Assembly (NCBI RefSeq): GCF_037029465.1
Contig: NZ_JAYMEM010000029.1
Coordinates: forward strand, 179,824 to 243,823
DNA: 64,000 nt
Source of the DNA: Mesoflavibacter sp037029465
Lineage (GTDB): Bacteria > Bacteroidota > Bacteroidia > Flavobacteriales > Flavobacteriaceae
Direction: 5' to 3'
The translations under genes and the position numbers were made by a program. Position 1 is the first letter of the stretch; every line of letters starts with the position of its first letter. Below the pieces are notes generated by a model that was not told the origin of the DNA, did no database searches, and was given only the letters and a program-made list of their open reading frames with translations. This document shows positions 26,958 to 35,671 of this stretch, piece after piece.

Positions 26958-28391
26958 ATGAATTACAAATTCGTATACTTTTTAATAGCACTATCGTTAA
27001 GCTTTTTTTCTTGTGAAGAAGATAAAAAAGCTAATCTAAATGGTAATGCTTTTTTTGGAGGCGAAATTATTAACCCTAATTCTAACTTTGTTGTCATACT
27101 AAAGGATAACAAGGTTTTAGACAGTGTTTACTTAGATCAAAATAATCGTTTTTCTTATACATTTAAAGATTTTGATCCTGGGTTATTTAGATTTTATGAT
27201 GGTAAAGAATTTCAATCAGTACTTATTCAACCTAATGATAGTTTAATGTTTAGATTAAACACTATTGAATTTGACGAATCATTAGTGTTTACGGGTATTG
27301 GCGAAAAAGAAAATAATTTTTTAATAGAGTTGTTTCTGTTAAATGACAAATTACAAGATTCAGTTTTAAAAATAAGTCAATTAGAACCTAAAGAATTTGA
27401 AGAGCAATTAAACGCAATAAGAAAGCAAAAACAAGATAAGTTAGATGCTTTTAATGAAAAGAATGAAACTACTGAGATATTTAACAAACTAGCTCAAGCT
27501 AAAATTGACTATAATTACTATTACAGTAAAGAAACATATCCTTTTATTAATTACAGAGAAAGCGAATATCAAATATTTAGTGAGTTACCTGAAGATTTTT
27601 ACAATTACAGAAATGATGTAGATTATAATAGTGTATTACTAAGAGAATATAGACCTTACGTGTCTTTTTTAAGAGTACACTTTAACAATTTAGCGCTTCA
27701 AAAGCATTTTCAACATTCTGATGATAGTATTTATAATAATCAATCTTTAGAATATAATATTGATAAATTTAACCTTATAGGCGATAAAATTAGTGATACG
27801 TTCATTAAAAACAGACTACTTTATTACAATATGGTCAAGTTTATAAATGGTTCTGAAAATGATAGTGATTACGAAAAACTTTTAGAACTATTTAAAGAAA
27901 AAAGCACAAATAAAGATCAAATAGAAAAAGCTAGTAAACTAGTTAACACCTATAAAAGATTAAAACCAGGTAATACTATACCTAACGTAACTGTTATTGA
28001 TAAAAGTGATAACTTTTTATCCCTTAAGCAAATAATAGATAAACCTAGTGTTATTTATTTTTGGGACGTTTCAAAACGCTATAGATATCACTTAAAAGAC
28101 GTACACTTAAAAGCTGCTGAGTTAAGTGAAAAATATCCTGAAATAGAGTTTATTGCTATTAACGTAAATAATATAAGTACAAGAGAACAAGCTGATATTT
28201 TACAACGTAATCGTCTAAAACTAATTAACGAGTTTCATTTTAAAACACCAAATGAAGCTGTAGATTTATTAGCTATTAGACCAATAAATAAAGTGTTTTT
28301 GGTTGATAAAAATGCTAATATTGTTAACCCAAAAGGTAACATGTTTGATATTAAATTTGAAAACGAATTACTTGGTTTAATCAATAAATAA
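26958..28391 (+). CDS. Lipoprotein with thioredoxin-like domain lacking the CxxC pair
   Basis: 477 residues. Lipoprotein signal ends LSLSFFSC (about 19). Residues 28-110 are a DUF4369-like beta domain (GGEIINPNSNFVVILKDNKVLDSVYLDQNNRFSYTF), then a long helical middle. From about 340 there is a TlpA/AhpC-like fold: GNTIPNVTVIDKSDNFLSLKQIIDKPSVIYFWDVSKRYRYHLKDV, with IKPINKVFLVDKNANIV-type ending strands. The site that should be WCxxC reads WDVSKRY, so it cannot do thiol exchange by itself. It is perhaps a binding or scaffold version. Single-gene transcript with its own terminator. Confidence 0.82.
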   Translation: MNYKFVYFLIALSLSFFSCEEDKKANLNGNAFFGGEIINPNSNFVVILKDNKVLDSVYLDQNNRFSYTFKDFDPGLFRFYDGKEFQSVLIQPNDSLMFRLNTIEFDESLVFTGIGEKENNFLIELFLLNDKLQDSVLKISQLEPKEFEEQLNAIRKQKQDKLDAFNEKNETTEIFNKLAQAKIDYNYYYSKETYPFINYRESEYQIFSELPEDFYNYRNDVDYNSVLLREYRPYVSFLRVHFNNLALQKHFQHSDDSIYNNQSLEYNIDKFNLIGDKISDTFIKNRLLYYNMVKFINGSENDSDYEKLLELFKEKSTNKDQIEKASKLVNTYKRLKPGNTIPNVTVIDKSDNFLSLKQIIDKPSVIYFWDVSKRYRYHLKDVHLKAAELSEKYPEIEFIAINVNNISTREQADILQRNRLKLINEFHFKTPNEAVDLLAIRPINKVFLVDKNANIVNPKGNMFDIKFENELLGLINK

Positions 28392-28410
28392 CCAATAAAT
28401 TTTACTCATA

Positions 28411-28440
28411 AAAAAGCCTGTTAATTACAGGCTTTTTTTA
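28411..28440 (+). terminator. Rho-independent terminator
   Basis: Stem AAAAAGCCTG / CAGGCTTTTT with an AT-rich loop and T run, 20 bases after the stop of the thioredoxin-like lipoprotein gene. Confidence 0.88.
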
Positions 28441-28518
28441 TTTTCTTTATAATTAACCTTTTAAAAAAATAGACCTAAATATTATCTAGTTATTTTCGGC
28501 ACAATTCGTGTTATATTA

Positions 28519-28526
28519 TATCTTTG
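28519..28526 (+). promoter_or_regulatory. -7 element upstream of the DUF3108 gene
   Basis: TATCTTTG, an exact TAnnTTTG match, 19 bases before the ATG. A TTTTC stretch sits about where the -33 TTG should be. Confidence 0.45.
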
Positions 28527-28545
28527 AAATTATAATAAACAACCT

Positions 28546-29337
28546 ATGAAACATCTTTTAACAACTTTTACCGCTTTTTTAATTATTTGTTCTTCTTTTT
28601 CACAAAATAACAATGCGTTTAAAGCTGGTGAAAAACTTACCTTTTCGGCATCATATAACATGTCAGGAATTTTAACAGATATTGCAGAAGTTAAAATGGA
28701 AACAAGTGCTGTAAATACAAGCGGAACAACATTGTATCGTTTAAAATGTTCGGCTACTACCTATTCTAATTTTGATAGTTTTTTTAAAATTAGAGATCTA
28801 TATGAAAGTTACGTAAACCCAAAAACGGTAGCGCCGTATTTATACCAAAGAGATATTAGCGAAGGTGGTTATTACAAGTTTGTAAAATATAAGTATAGCT
28901 ACAAAACTAATACTGTTTCTAGTTTAATAAGAAAGAAATCTAAAAACTTTGCTTCTGGTTTTTGGGATAGAAATAATACTATAAAAATTAATCCAGGAAC
29001 TAGAGATATTGTTTCTACTTTATATAAACTAAGAACATTAGATATTCACAAAGCGCCTGTTGGTGCAAGTGACACCTTTACTGTATTATTTGATAACAAA
29101 GAAGTAAAATGCAGCTTTAAACTTTTAGGAAAAGAAACCATAAATACTGCTATTGGTAAAAAAGAATGTTATAAAATAGCCATTAACGTTGTAAACGAAA
29201 ATGTTTTAAAAGGTAGTAACGCCAATATCATTTGGCTTACTGCAGACGAAAACAAAATACCAGTCTACGCAAAATTTAAAATTGCAGTAGGTAGTGGTGA
29301 GTTAAAAATTAAATCTGCTACTGGCTTAAAAAATTAA
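28546..29337 (+). CDS. DUF3108 periplasmic protein
   Basis: Signal peptide (LLTTFTAFLIICSSFSQ) then a beta-rich domain of about 240 residues: NAFKAGEKLTFSASYNMSGILTDIAEVKMET, TTYSNFDSFFKIRDLYESYVNP, and the end VIWLTADENKIPVYAKFKIAVGSGELKI, all typical of DUF3108. These are beta-barrel-like exported proteins of unknown task. It lies four bases before the next small membrane protein gene, so they are one operon. Confidence 0.85.
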   Translation: MKHLLTTFTAFLIICSSFSQNNNAFKAGEKLTFSASYNMSGILTDIAEVKMETSAVNTSGTTLYRLKCSATTYSNFDSFFKIRDLYESYVNPKTVAPYLYQRDISEGGYYKFVKYKYSYKTNTVSSLIRKKSKNFASGFWDRNNTIKINPGTRDIVSTLYKLRTLDIHKAPVGASDTFTVLFDNKEVKCSFKLLGKETINTAIGKKECYKIAINVVNENVLKGSNANIIWLTADENKIPVYAKFKIAVGSGELKIKSATGLKN

Positions 29338-29341
29338 AAAA

Positions 29342-29698
29342 ATGAAAAAAGTAACCTTAGTATTATCTTTAATTTGTGCCATTTTAGCAATTATCTTAGC
29401 TATTCTACCTTTGTTTAAATTAGCTTTTATACCTACTGTTTTGGCTTTGGTTTTTGGCCTTATTTCTTTTATTAAATCCAAAAAAGACAACCAATCCACT
29501 CATGTTGTACAAGTTTCATTTTTATTAGTAATTATTGCTTTAGGCTTATCTACTTACAAAACTGTTTTTACAGTTCAGGAAGTTGGTAATACTGAAGAAT
29601 TAGAGCAACGCGAAAAAGAAAACGAAGAGAAAGCTTTAGAAGAGCTAGAAGATATAGAGATTGATGATATTGAAATTGAAGATTTAGACCTAGAATAA
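29342..29698 (+). CDS. Small membrane protein with an acidic tail
   Basis: 118 residues. Three hydrophobic segments (VTLVLSLICAILAIILAILPLF, FIPTVLALVFGLISFI, VSFLLVIIALGLSTY) and then a strongly acidic end of about 30 residues (ENEEKALEELEDIEIDDIEIEDLDLE). The acidic tail could bind cations or a basic partner. Unknown function; co-transcribed with the DUF3108 gene. Confidence 0.75.
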   Translation: MKKVTLVLSLICAILAIILAILPLFKLAFIPTVLALVFGLISFIKSKKDNQSTHVVQVSFLLVIIALGLSTYKTVFTVQEVGNTEELEQREKENEEKALEELEDIEIDDIEIEDLDLE

Positions 29699-29725
29699 AT
29701 CAAAAAAAATAAACCATAAAATTTA

Positions 29726-29759
29726 AAGGAATCTTAAGTGTTTAAGATTCCTTTTTTTA
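29726..29759 (+). terminator. Rho-independent terminator
   Basis: Stem AAAGGAATCTTAA / TTTAAGATTCCTTT with a short loop, then a T run. It closes the DUF3108 pair. Confidence 0.88.
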
Positions 29760-29806
29760 TTTAATTGATAACCAACATGTTTTAAACAAATATGTAAGAA
29801 AACTAT

Positions 29807-29835
29807 TTGTTTTGACATAAATAAGTGTATCTTTA
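29807..29835 (+). promoter_or_regulatory. Candidate promoter of the first M28 gene
   Basis: TTG at 29807-29809, 18 bases, then TATCTTTA at 29828-29835 (one mismatch to TAnnTTTG), 23 bases before the ATG. The spacing agrees with the Bacteroidota consensus. Confidence 0.5.
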
Positions 29836-29858
29836 CCGACCAAATATTCATCCAGTCA

Positions 29859-30893
29859 ATGAAATCGCTTTTAATAATCTCTGCATTATCACTAGTTGGT
29901 TCTTGTACAACCACAAAATATTCGACCAAAATAGATAACCTTCAATCTTCTATTGTGGTCACAGATTCTGCTACAGTTAGTAAATATGCTAATACTATAA
30001 CAGCAGAAGAAGTTAAAACTCAAATTTTTGAGGTTGCATCTGATACTTTTAATGGTCGTGAAGTTGGTACTAAAGGTCAAAAACTAGCTGCAAACTACAT
30101 CAAAGACTTTTACATAAAAGAAAATATACTTTCTGCTAACGATTCGTCATATTTTCAACATATTCCAAAATCATTTCTTCCTAAAAAATATAATGCTTCA
30201 GAAAATGTAGTCGCTTATATAAAAGGTGAAGAAAATCCTGAGGAATTACTAATTATTTCAGGACATTTTGATCATTTAGGTGTTAGTCACGGAGAAGTTA
30301 ATTATGGCGCAGATGACAATGGTTCTGGGACCGTTGCAATGTTACAAATAGCACAAGCTTTTAAGAAAGCAGAGCGCGATGGAATTTCACCAAAGAGAAG
30401 TATTTTATTCTTGCATCTTACTGCAGAAGAAATTGGACTTCAAGGTTCTTTATATTATACTCAGAATCCACTATTTCCTTTAGAAAACACCATTGCAGAT
30501 CTTAATATTGATATGATTGGTCGTGTGGATGAAAAACATAAAGACAATCCAGATTATATCTACCTTATTGGAGCAGATAGAATAAGCAAAGAGCTTCATT
30601 TTATTTCAGAAAAAGTGAATTCAACCTCAACAAACATAGAGTTAGATTATAAGTTTAATGAAAAAGATGATCCAAATCGCTATTATTTCCGTTCGGATCA
30701 CTACAATTTTGCTCAAGAAGGAATACCTGTAATATTCTATTTTAATGGTACGCATGCAGATTATCATAAACCTTCAGACACACCAGATAAGATAAATTAT
30801 AAGTTACTAACTAAACGTGCACAACTTATCTTTTCTACAGCTTGGTATTTGGCAAATAAAGAAGGAGATTTAATTCATAACGAAGATATTTAA
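29859..30893 (+). CDS. M28-family zinc peptidase, lipoprotein
   Basis: Exported aminopeptidase-like hydrolase with two zinc ions. The lipobox is LVGSC (about 16). Zinc residues are readable: SGHFDHLG (His, Asp), GADDNGSGTVAM (Asp), TAEEIGLQGS (Glu pair), LNIDMIGR (Asp) and the final NGTHADYHKPSDTPDKI (His). Length 344 without inserts. It shares long identical phrases with the next gene (ITAEEVKT versus ITEAELKT, DPNRYYFRSDHYNFA, FYFNGTHADYHKPSDTPDKINY), so the two arose by tandem duplication. Confidence 0.92.
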   Translation: MKSLLIISALSLVGSCTTTKYSTKIDNLQSSIVVTDSATVSKYANTITAEEVKTQIFEVASDTFNGREVGTKGQKLAANYIKDFYIKENILSANDSSYFQHIPKSFLPKKYNASENVVAYIKGEENPEELLIISGHFDHLGVSHGEVNYGADDNGSGTVAMLQIAQAFKKAERDGISPKRSILFLHLTAEEIGLQGSLYYTQNPLFPLENTIADLNIDMIGRVDEKHKDNPDYIYLIGADRISKELHFISEKVNSTSTNIELDYKFNEKDDPNRYYFRSDHYNFAQEGIPVIFYFNGTHADYHKPSDTPDKINYKLLTKRAQLIFSTAWYLANKEGDLIHNEDI

Positions 30894-30987
30894 AGCCTAA
30901 ATTCTTCTTAATTCTTCAATCTAATACCTGCATACTAGAATTTTGTGTTATTTTTGAGAGACAATTTTAGCTCTTAAAAATTTAAAT

Positions 30988-32547
30988 ATGAAATCATTAT
31001 TATCTATTGCTAGCTTTAGCGTTTTACTTACTGCTTGCGGAAGTCAACAAAAACAAGTAGAACAAGCAACTACACAACAAGAAGTTAGCCCAACAACTTA
31101 TGCAGAAACTATTACTGAAGCCGAATTAAAAACATTACTTTATGAATACGCTTCAGATAAATTTAACGGAAGAGAAACAGGAACTGAAGGCGAAGAAAAA
31201 GCAATCAACTTTTTAAAAGCACATTACATGACGTATGGTGTTGCTGCCGCAAAAGGTAATGATGATTATTTTCAAAAAGTGCCTTTAGAAAAATTAGCAG
31301 CACCAGAAGTAACCTTAACTGCTAATGGTACTGCTTTAAAAAATTTAGAAGACATTGTATCTATTACACCAATGCCAACAAGTCAATTTTCTGCAGATCA
31401 AGTTATTGATTTAGGTTATGGTATTGAGGCTGATAACTACTCTAACTACAAAAACATTGACGTTTCAGGTAAAGTGGTTTTTATTCGTTCTGGAGAACCA
31501 AAAAATGAAGATGGTACATACCTAATCTCTGGTACAGAAGAAGCAACTAAATGGTCAAACTTAAGACAAGAATTTGCTACAAAACGAGATATTGCTAAAG
31601 AAAAAGGCGCTAAAGCAGTACTATACTACAACCCAAATATTTTTGGTATGGCTGCAAGACGTTACGGTGGCTCTAGTGGTCGTATGGTGCTAAGCGGTAA
31701 TGACAATAATATGTATTATATGTTATTAAATGATGCAGCTGCAAAAGCTATTTTAAATACAGACACAGCAATAGACAATGCGTTTACTAACAAAACTTAC
31801 AATACAAATATTGCTATAGATTACACTAACAAATCTGAAGCTTTAAACGGAAACAACGTTGTTGCGTTTATTGAAGGTACAGAAAAACCAAACGAGTACA
31901 TTGTAATCTCTGCACATTTAGACCATATTGGTAATCATGATGGCGAAATTAATAACGGTGCAGATGATGATGGTTCTGGTACTGTTGCAGTATTAGAAAT
32001 AGCCGAAGCTTTTGCTAAAGCTAAAAAAGATGGTCATGGACCAAAACGCTCTATCGTGTTTTTAAATGTTACAGGTGAAGAAAAAGGCTTATTAGGAAGT
32101 AGCTACTACGCAGATATGGATCCTGTTTTTCCTTTAGATCAAACGGTTGCCGATTTAAACATTGATATGATTGGTCGTATTGACCCAAAACGTGAAGGCG
32201 ACAGAAATTATGTTTACCTAATCGGAAGTGATAAATTAAGTACCGATTTACATAATATTTCAGAAGAAATAAACAGCAAATACACAAATATAGAACTTGA
32301 TTATACGTATAATGATGAAAACGATCCAAACCGTTTTTACTACAGAAGTGATCACTACAATTTTGCAAAAAACAACATTCCAGTAATATTCTATTTTAAT
32401 GGTACACATGACGATTATCACAGACCAAGTGATACACCAGATAAAATAAATTATGATTTATTACAAAACAGAACGCGTTTAGTATTTTATACCGCTTGGG
32501 AACTAGCTAATCGTGACCAAAGAATTATTGTAGATAAAGCTGAATAA
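30988..32547 (+). CDS. M28-family zinc peptidase with PA-domain insert, lipoprotein
   Basis: 519-residue paralogue of the preceding gene. Lipobox LLTAC (about 17). Zinc site: SAHLDHIGNHDGEINNGADDDGSG, GEEKGLLGSSYY, LNIDMIGR and FNGTHDDYHRPSDTPDKINY. Residues of about 110-265 form an insert absent from the shorter gene, with features of a protease-associated domain (VIDLGYGIEADNYSNYKNIDVSGKVVFIRSGEP, REKGAKAVLYYNP-like). It should be periplasmic or on the cell surface. A separate terminator follows. Confidence 0.92.
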   Translation: MKSLLSIASFSVLLTACGSQQKQVEQATTQQEVSPTTYAETITEAELKTLLYEYASDKFNGRETGTEGEEKAINFLKAHYMTYGVAAAKGNDDYFQKVPLEKLAAPEVTLTANGTALKNLEDIVSITPMPTSQFSADQVIDLGYGIEADNYSNYKNIDVSGKVVFIRSGEPKNEDGTYLISGTEEATKWSNLRQEFATKRDIAKEKGAKAVLYYNPNIFGMAARRYGGSSGRMVLSGNDNNMYYMLLNDAAAKAILNTDTAIDNAFTNKTYNTNIAIDYTNKSEALNGNNVVAFIEGTEKPNEYIVISAHLDHIGNHDGEINNGADDDGSGTVAVLEIAEAFAKAKKDGHGPKRSIVFLNVTGEEKGLLGSSYYADMDPVFPLDQTVADLNIDMIGRIDPKREGDRNYVYLIGSDKLSTDLHNISEEINSKYTNIELDYTYNDENDPNRFYYRSDHYNFAKNNIPVIFYFNGTHDDYHRPSDTPDKINYDLLQNRTRLVFYTAWELANRDQRIIVDKAE

Positions 32548-32567
32548 AAATTTGAATACCTAATTAT

Positions 32568-32615
32568 AAATATCAGATAAATATATTTTATATGTATTTA
32601 TCTGATATTTTTTTT
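32568..32615 (+). terminator. Rho-independent terminator, AT-rich stem
   Basis: Sixteen-base stem AAATATCAGATAAATA / TATTTATCTGATATTT with an 11-base loop and eight T. The weak AT content is offset by length. Confidence 0.8.
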
Positions 32616-32627
32616 ATCCAATAAATA

Positions 32628-33383
32628 ATGAATTTTTTAAATAAACTATTAATACTTACCATTGTAAGTCTATTTATTAGCAGTTGTAATACAAATAAAA
32701 AAGACAACAAAATTAATCAACCAACTGCAAAAAAAGTCATAGAAGACACATTAACCAAACATTTAAAACCCTTTGATCCTAATTTACCTACTATAGGATT
32801 ATTAATGTATAATGGTGTTTTACAAAGTGAAGTCATTGCAACATCAGACGTGTTTTCAAAACCAACAGAAGATGGAAAAAGATTATTTAATGTAATTACC
32901 ATATCTCAAACAAAATCTCCTATAACAACAGAAGAAGGCATGCATTTTGTTCCGGATTACACCTTTGATAACTGTCCAAAATTAAAAGCATTATTTGTTC
33001 CTAGCGCATACGATATGTATGCCCAAGTACATAATAACAAAATTGTAAATTTTATAAAAGAAAGCAATAAAACAACAGATTTTGTAGTAAGCAATTGTGC
33101 TGGTGCGCAATTAATTGGAGAATCTGGCATAGCTGATGGAAAAAAAATAGTAACCTGGATTGGTGGTGGCGTGCAATTACAAAAGGATTATCCTAAACTT
33201 ATTGTTCAAAATGATAGCTTAATAACCTATGTAGAAGACGGAAAATTTAGTTCCTCAAACGGAAATCTTGCAAGCTATATTTCTGCTTTAAAGTTATTAG
33301 AAAAACTAACCGACACTTCTCATCGTAAATTTGTAGAAAGCTATTTATATTTAGACAGGTTACAAAACTGGGACAGTAATTAA
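32628..33383 (+). CDS. DJ-1/PfpI-like lipoprotein
   Basis: Lipoprotein signal (MNFLNKLLILTIVSLFISSC) followed by a class-I-amidotransferase-like fold. IGLLMYNGVLQSEVIATSDVF resembles the first strand and glutamate of DJ-1 family proteins. FVVSNCAGAQLIGESGIADGKKIVTWIGG resembles the nucleophile-elbow cysteine (about 163) and the G-L-L-D-G-x turn after it. Close relatives include cyclohexyl-isocyanide hydratase-like and transcription-factor domains; activity cannot be assigned. One base separates it from the ABM gene, so one transcript. Confidence 0.82.
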   Translation: MNFLNKLLILTIVSLFISSCNTNKKDNKINQPTAKKVIEDTLTKHLKPFDPNLPTIGLLMYNGVLQSEVIATSDVFSKPTEDGKRLFNVITISQTKSPITTEEGMHFVPDYTFDNCPKLKALFVPSAYDMYAQVHNNKIVNFIKESNKTTDFVVSNCAGAQLIGESGIADGKKIVTWIGGGVQLQKDYPKLIVQNDSLITYVEDGKFSSSNGNLASYISALKLLEKLTDTSHRKFVESYLYLDRLQNWDSN

Positions 33384-33384
33384 A

Positions 33385-33705
33385 ATGATAGCACAAACAC
33401 CAAAAACACCATATTATGCTGTTATATTTACAAGTGTAAGAACTAATAAAGACGAAAAAGATTACACCAAAATGGCTGAGCTGATGCTTAATTTAGCTAA
33501 GCAACAACCAGGATTTTTAGGTGAAGAAAGTGCAAGAAACGCTGTAGGAATTACGGTGTCCTACTGGAAAGATTTAGAATCTATAAAAGCATGGAAACAA
33601 CAAACCGATCATAAATTAGCACAACAAAAAGGAAGAACAGATTGGTACAAACAATACAAAACCAGAATTTGTAAAGTTGAACGTGATTATGAGTTTGAGC
33701 TATAA
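33385..33705 (+). CDS. ABM-domain (antibiotic biosynthesis monooxygenase-like) protein
   Basis: 106 residues of a ferredoxin-like dimeric barrel: YYAVIFTSVRTNKDEKDYTKMAELMLNLAKQQPGFLGEESARNAVGITVSYWKDLESIKAWKQQTDHKLAQQKGR. The phrase QQPGFLG...SYW and the W-x-x-x-x-x-H helix fit the ABM/DUF4188-like group, which contains haem-degrading and cofactor-free oxygenases as well as unknowns. Tightly coupled to the DJ-1-like gene. Confidence 0.85.
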   Translation: MIAQTPKTPYYAVIFTSVRTNKDEKDYTKMAELMLNLAKQQPGFLGEESARNAVGITVSYWKDLESIKAWKQQTDHKLAQQKGRTDWYKQYKTRICKVERDYEFEL

Positions 33706-33773
33706 GCTGAAGTAGATTCCGAATCACACTTCTTCTGCGCTCAGCACAAGCATGAAAAATGATAAAAAAAATT

Positions 33774-33853
33774 TCATTCTGAGCGATAGCGAAGAATCTT
33801 TTTTAAAAGAATACTTAGCATAGATTCTTCAGTTGTTCCTCCTTCTGAATGAC
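33774..33853. repeat. Palindromic intergenic element, type A, second copy
   Basis: TCATTCTGAGCGATAGCG... to CCTTCTGAATGAC, with inner arms GAAGAATCTT and GATTCTTC. It is a shorter relative of 1186-1289, lying between the ABM gene and tRNA-His. Confidence 0.7.
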
Positions 33854-33866
33854 AAGTAAAAACAAA

Positions 33867-33894
33867 AAAAGCCTTTCATTTCTGAAAGGCTTTT
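33867..33894. terminator. Terminator between the ABM gene and tRNA-His
   Basis: Perfect stem AAAAGCCTTTCA / TGAAAGGCTTTT with a four-base loop. A run of A before and T after let it stop transcripts from either side. Confidence 0.82.
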
Positions 33895-33902
33895 ACTTTT
33901 TG

Positions 33903-33976
33903 GGTGGAAGATCGGTCTCGAACCGACGACCTCCTGAACCACAATCAGGCGCTCTAACCAACTGAGCTACAACCAC
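33903..33976 (-). tRNA. tRNA-His (anticodon GTG)
   Basis: Read on the minus strand: acceptor GTGGTTG, D stem GCTC/GAGC, anticodon stem CCTGA/TCAGG with loop TTGTGGT (anticodon GTG), T stem GTCGG/CCGAT with loop TTCGAGA, 3' strand CTTCCAC and discriminator C73. A G precedes position 1 (33977), as needed for the extra G-1 of tRNA-His opposite C73. Acceptor positions 5-68 and 6-67 are U-U mismatches. CCA is not encoded. Confidence 0.95.
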
Positions 33977-34058
33977 CATATAAAATGCATATTAAAATGC
34001 GTGTGCAAATGTAGTCTATTTACTAAATATCACAAAAGATTTTTTGAGAATTTTTATA

Positions 34059-34775
34059 CTATTTTAAATCAAAAAGACTATTTACAGCCGCAAAACGCTC
34101 AACTGTAAAACCTTCTGCGTATTCACTATTTATTAAACGTCCTAAATCTCTTGCTCTATAAATGATACTATCTGTAAAATTCTTGCTAGAAATTGGCGTT
34201 TGAGGCTCATTACTATCAGGATTATAAAATTGTGTTTTGTAAGCTAAAACACTTTTCATTTTTATATCAATAAATTCAGAAACATCAACAACAAAGTCTG
34301 GCTCTATATTTTTCCATTGTATGTAATGATAGACTTGTTTTGGTCTCCATTTTTCTTGTGGCTTTCCTTCAATTTCTGTTTCAATTTTTACTAATCCGCT
34401 TAAAAAACAGGCATCACTTACTAATTTGCTTCCTTTACCGTGGTCAATATGTCTATCGTCTATAGCGTTGCATAACACGATTTCTGGTTGATATTTGCGT
34501 ATCATTTTAATAACCTCTAACTGGTGTTGCTTATCATTAGTAAAAAACCCATCTGCAAATCCTAAATTCTCTCTTGCCGCTACGCCAAGTATGTTTTTTG
34601 CGTCTTCTGCTTCTGCTTTGCGAGTATATTCTGTACCACGCGTACCAAGTTCGCCTTTTGTTAAATCAACTATAACGACGATTTTGCCATTTGCTGTTTC
34701 TTTGGCAATGGTTGCGCCTGCGCCTAATTCTACATCGTCAGGATGCGCTCCAAATGCTAATATATCTGCTTTCAT
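34059..34775 (-). CDS. bshB1: Bacillithiol biosynthesis deacetylase BshB1
   Basis: PIG-L/LmbE-type zinc deacetylase that removes acetate from GlcNAc-malate in bacillithiol synthesis. Start at ATG 34775 (MKADILAFGAHPDDVELG), sharing one base with the stop of rlmF; an ATG five codons earlier is less likely. Zinc motifs are AHPDDVE (about 10-16) and HIDHGKGS (about 110-117), with LTKGELGTRGT and NAIDDRHIDHG typical of BshB1. Length 238. bshA and bshC are not in the window. Coupling with rlmF and the trans-sulfuration enzyme gives a loosely sulfur-related neighbourhood. Confidence 0.9.
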   Translation of the reverse strand: MKADILAFGAHPDDVELGAGATIAKETANGKIVVIVDLTKGELGTRGTEYTRKAEAEDAKNILGVAARENLGFADGFFTNDKQHQLEVIKMIRKYQPEIVLCNAIDDRHIDHGKGSKLVSDACFLSGLVKIETEIEGKPQEKWRPKQVYHYIQWKNIEPDFVVDVSEFIDIKMKSVLAYKTQFYNPDSNEPQTPISSKNFTDSIIYRARDLGRLINSEYAEGFTVERFAAVNSLFDLK

Positions 34776-35668
34776 TATTTTATTTTCCACTGTTTTTGCT
34801 GGTCTTCATTTAAAAAAGCCCAAGCTACTACTCTACTCTTTTTTTGACCAATTTTAATTGGTAAGGTTTTTATAGTTGTTGCGCCTAATTTGTTTAAGGA
34901 CGCATACATTGATTTTATATTTTCTTTATTTGAAACTAGTGTTGTATACCAAAAACACTGGTTTTTAAACAAGCTACTTTCGTATAAATAATTGTGTAAA
35001 AATGCTTTTTCTCCACCTTTATACCACAGTTCATTTGATATTCCAGAAAAGTTTCTGTTTACACTATTTGTGTCTTGATTTAATCCTTTTGACTTTTTTA
35101 ATGTGGCTGAATTTGCTTCAGTTTCATCTTTGTAAAAAGGCGGATTACACATAGTTAAGGTAAAGGTATCTGTTTTTGCCAAAATACCTTGAAGTATTTG
35201 ATTTGGATTGTTTTGAAATCTTGTTGAAATCTTATCCTCTAATTGGTTTTTAGCTATAATTTTTTTGGCTTGTTTAATCGAATTTTTATTAACATCTGTC
35301 CCAACAAATTGCCAATTATAAATTGATTGTCCAAGCAAAGGATAAATACAATTTGCGCCCGTACCAATATCTAATACCTGAACGTTTTTATTTAGATTAC
35401 AAGTTTGCAACAAGTCATTCAAAAGATGAATATAGGCTACACGACTTGGAATTGGCGGTGTTAAATTATTATCATCAAATTGCCAGTAATTAATACCGTA
35501 ATCTACTTTTAAAATTGCTGTATTTAATGCTCTAACCGCTTTTGCTTCAGAAAAATCTATAGTTAAATTACCATACGTGTTTTTAAAAACAAAAGGTTGA
35601 AGTTTTGGATATGTATCTATCAAAACTTCAAAATTGTAGTTGTTTTTATGTTCTTTAGCAGATTTCAA
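34775..35668 (-). CDS. rlmF: 23S rRNA (adenine-1618-N6)-methyltransferase RlmF
   Basis: SAM-dependent enzyme that methylates A1618 of 23S rRNA. The opening (NNYNFEVLIDTYPKLQPFVFKNTYGNLTIDF) and LIYWQFDDNNLTPPIPSRVAYIH-type segment are characteristic. The SAM loop is VLDIGTGANCIYPLLG (about 97), and the catalytic motif is MCNPPFYKDETEA (about 173-185), of N-P-P-F type for exocyclic amine methylation. Length 297 is normal. It overlaps bshB1 by one base and starts three bases after the trans-sulfuration gene's stop. Confidence 0.93.
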   Translation of the reverse strand: MKSAKEHKNNYNFEVLIDTYPKLQPFVFKNTYGNLTIDFSEAKAVRALNTAILKVDYGINYWQFDDNNLTPPIPSRVAYIHLLNDLLQTCNLNKNVQVLDIGTGANCIYPLLGQSIYNWQFVGTDVNKNSIKQAKKIIAKNQLEDKISTRFQNNPNQILQGILAKTDTFTLTMCNPPFYKDETEANSATLKKSKGLNQDTNSVNRNFSGISNELWYKGGEKAFLHNYLYESSLFKNQCFWYTTLVSNKENIKSMYASLNKLGATTIKTLPIKIGQKKSRVVAWAFLNEDQQKQWKIK

Positions 35669-35671
35669 ATA

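Noticed and set aside
32069..32368. 99-codon minus-strand frame inside the second M28 gene
   Set aside because: Cys/His/Tyr-rich antisense shadow of a conserved zinc-peptidase coding region.
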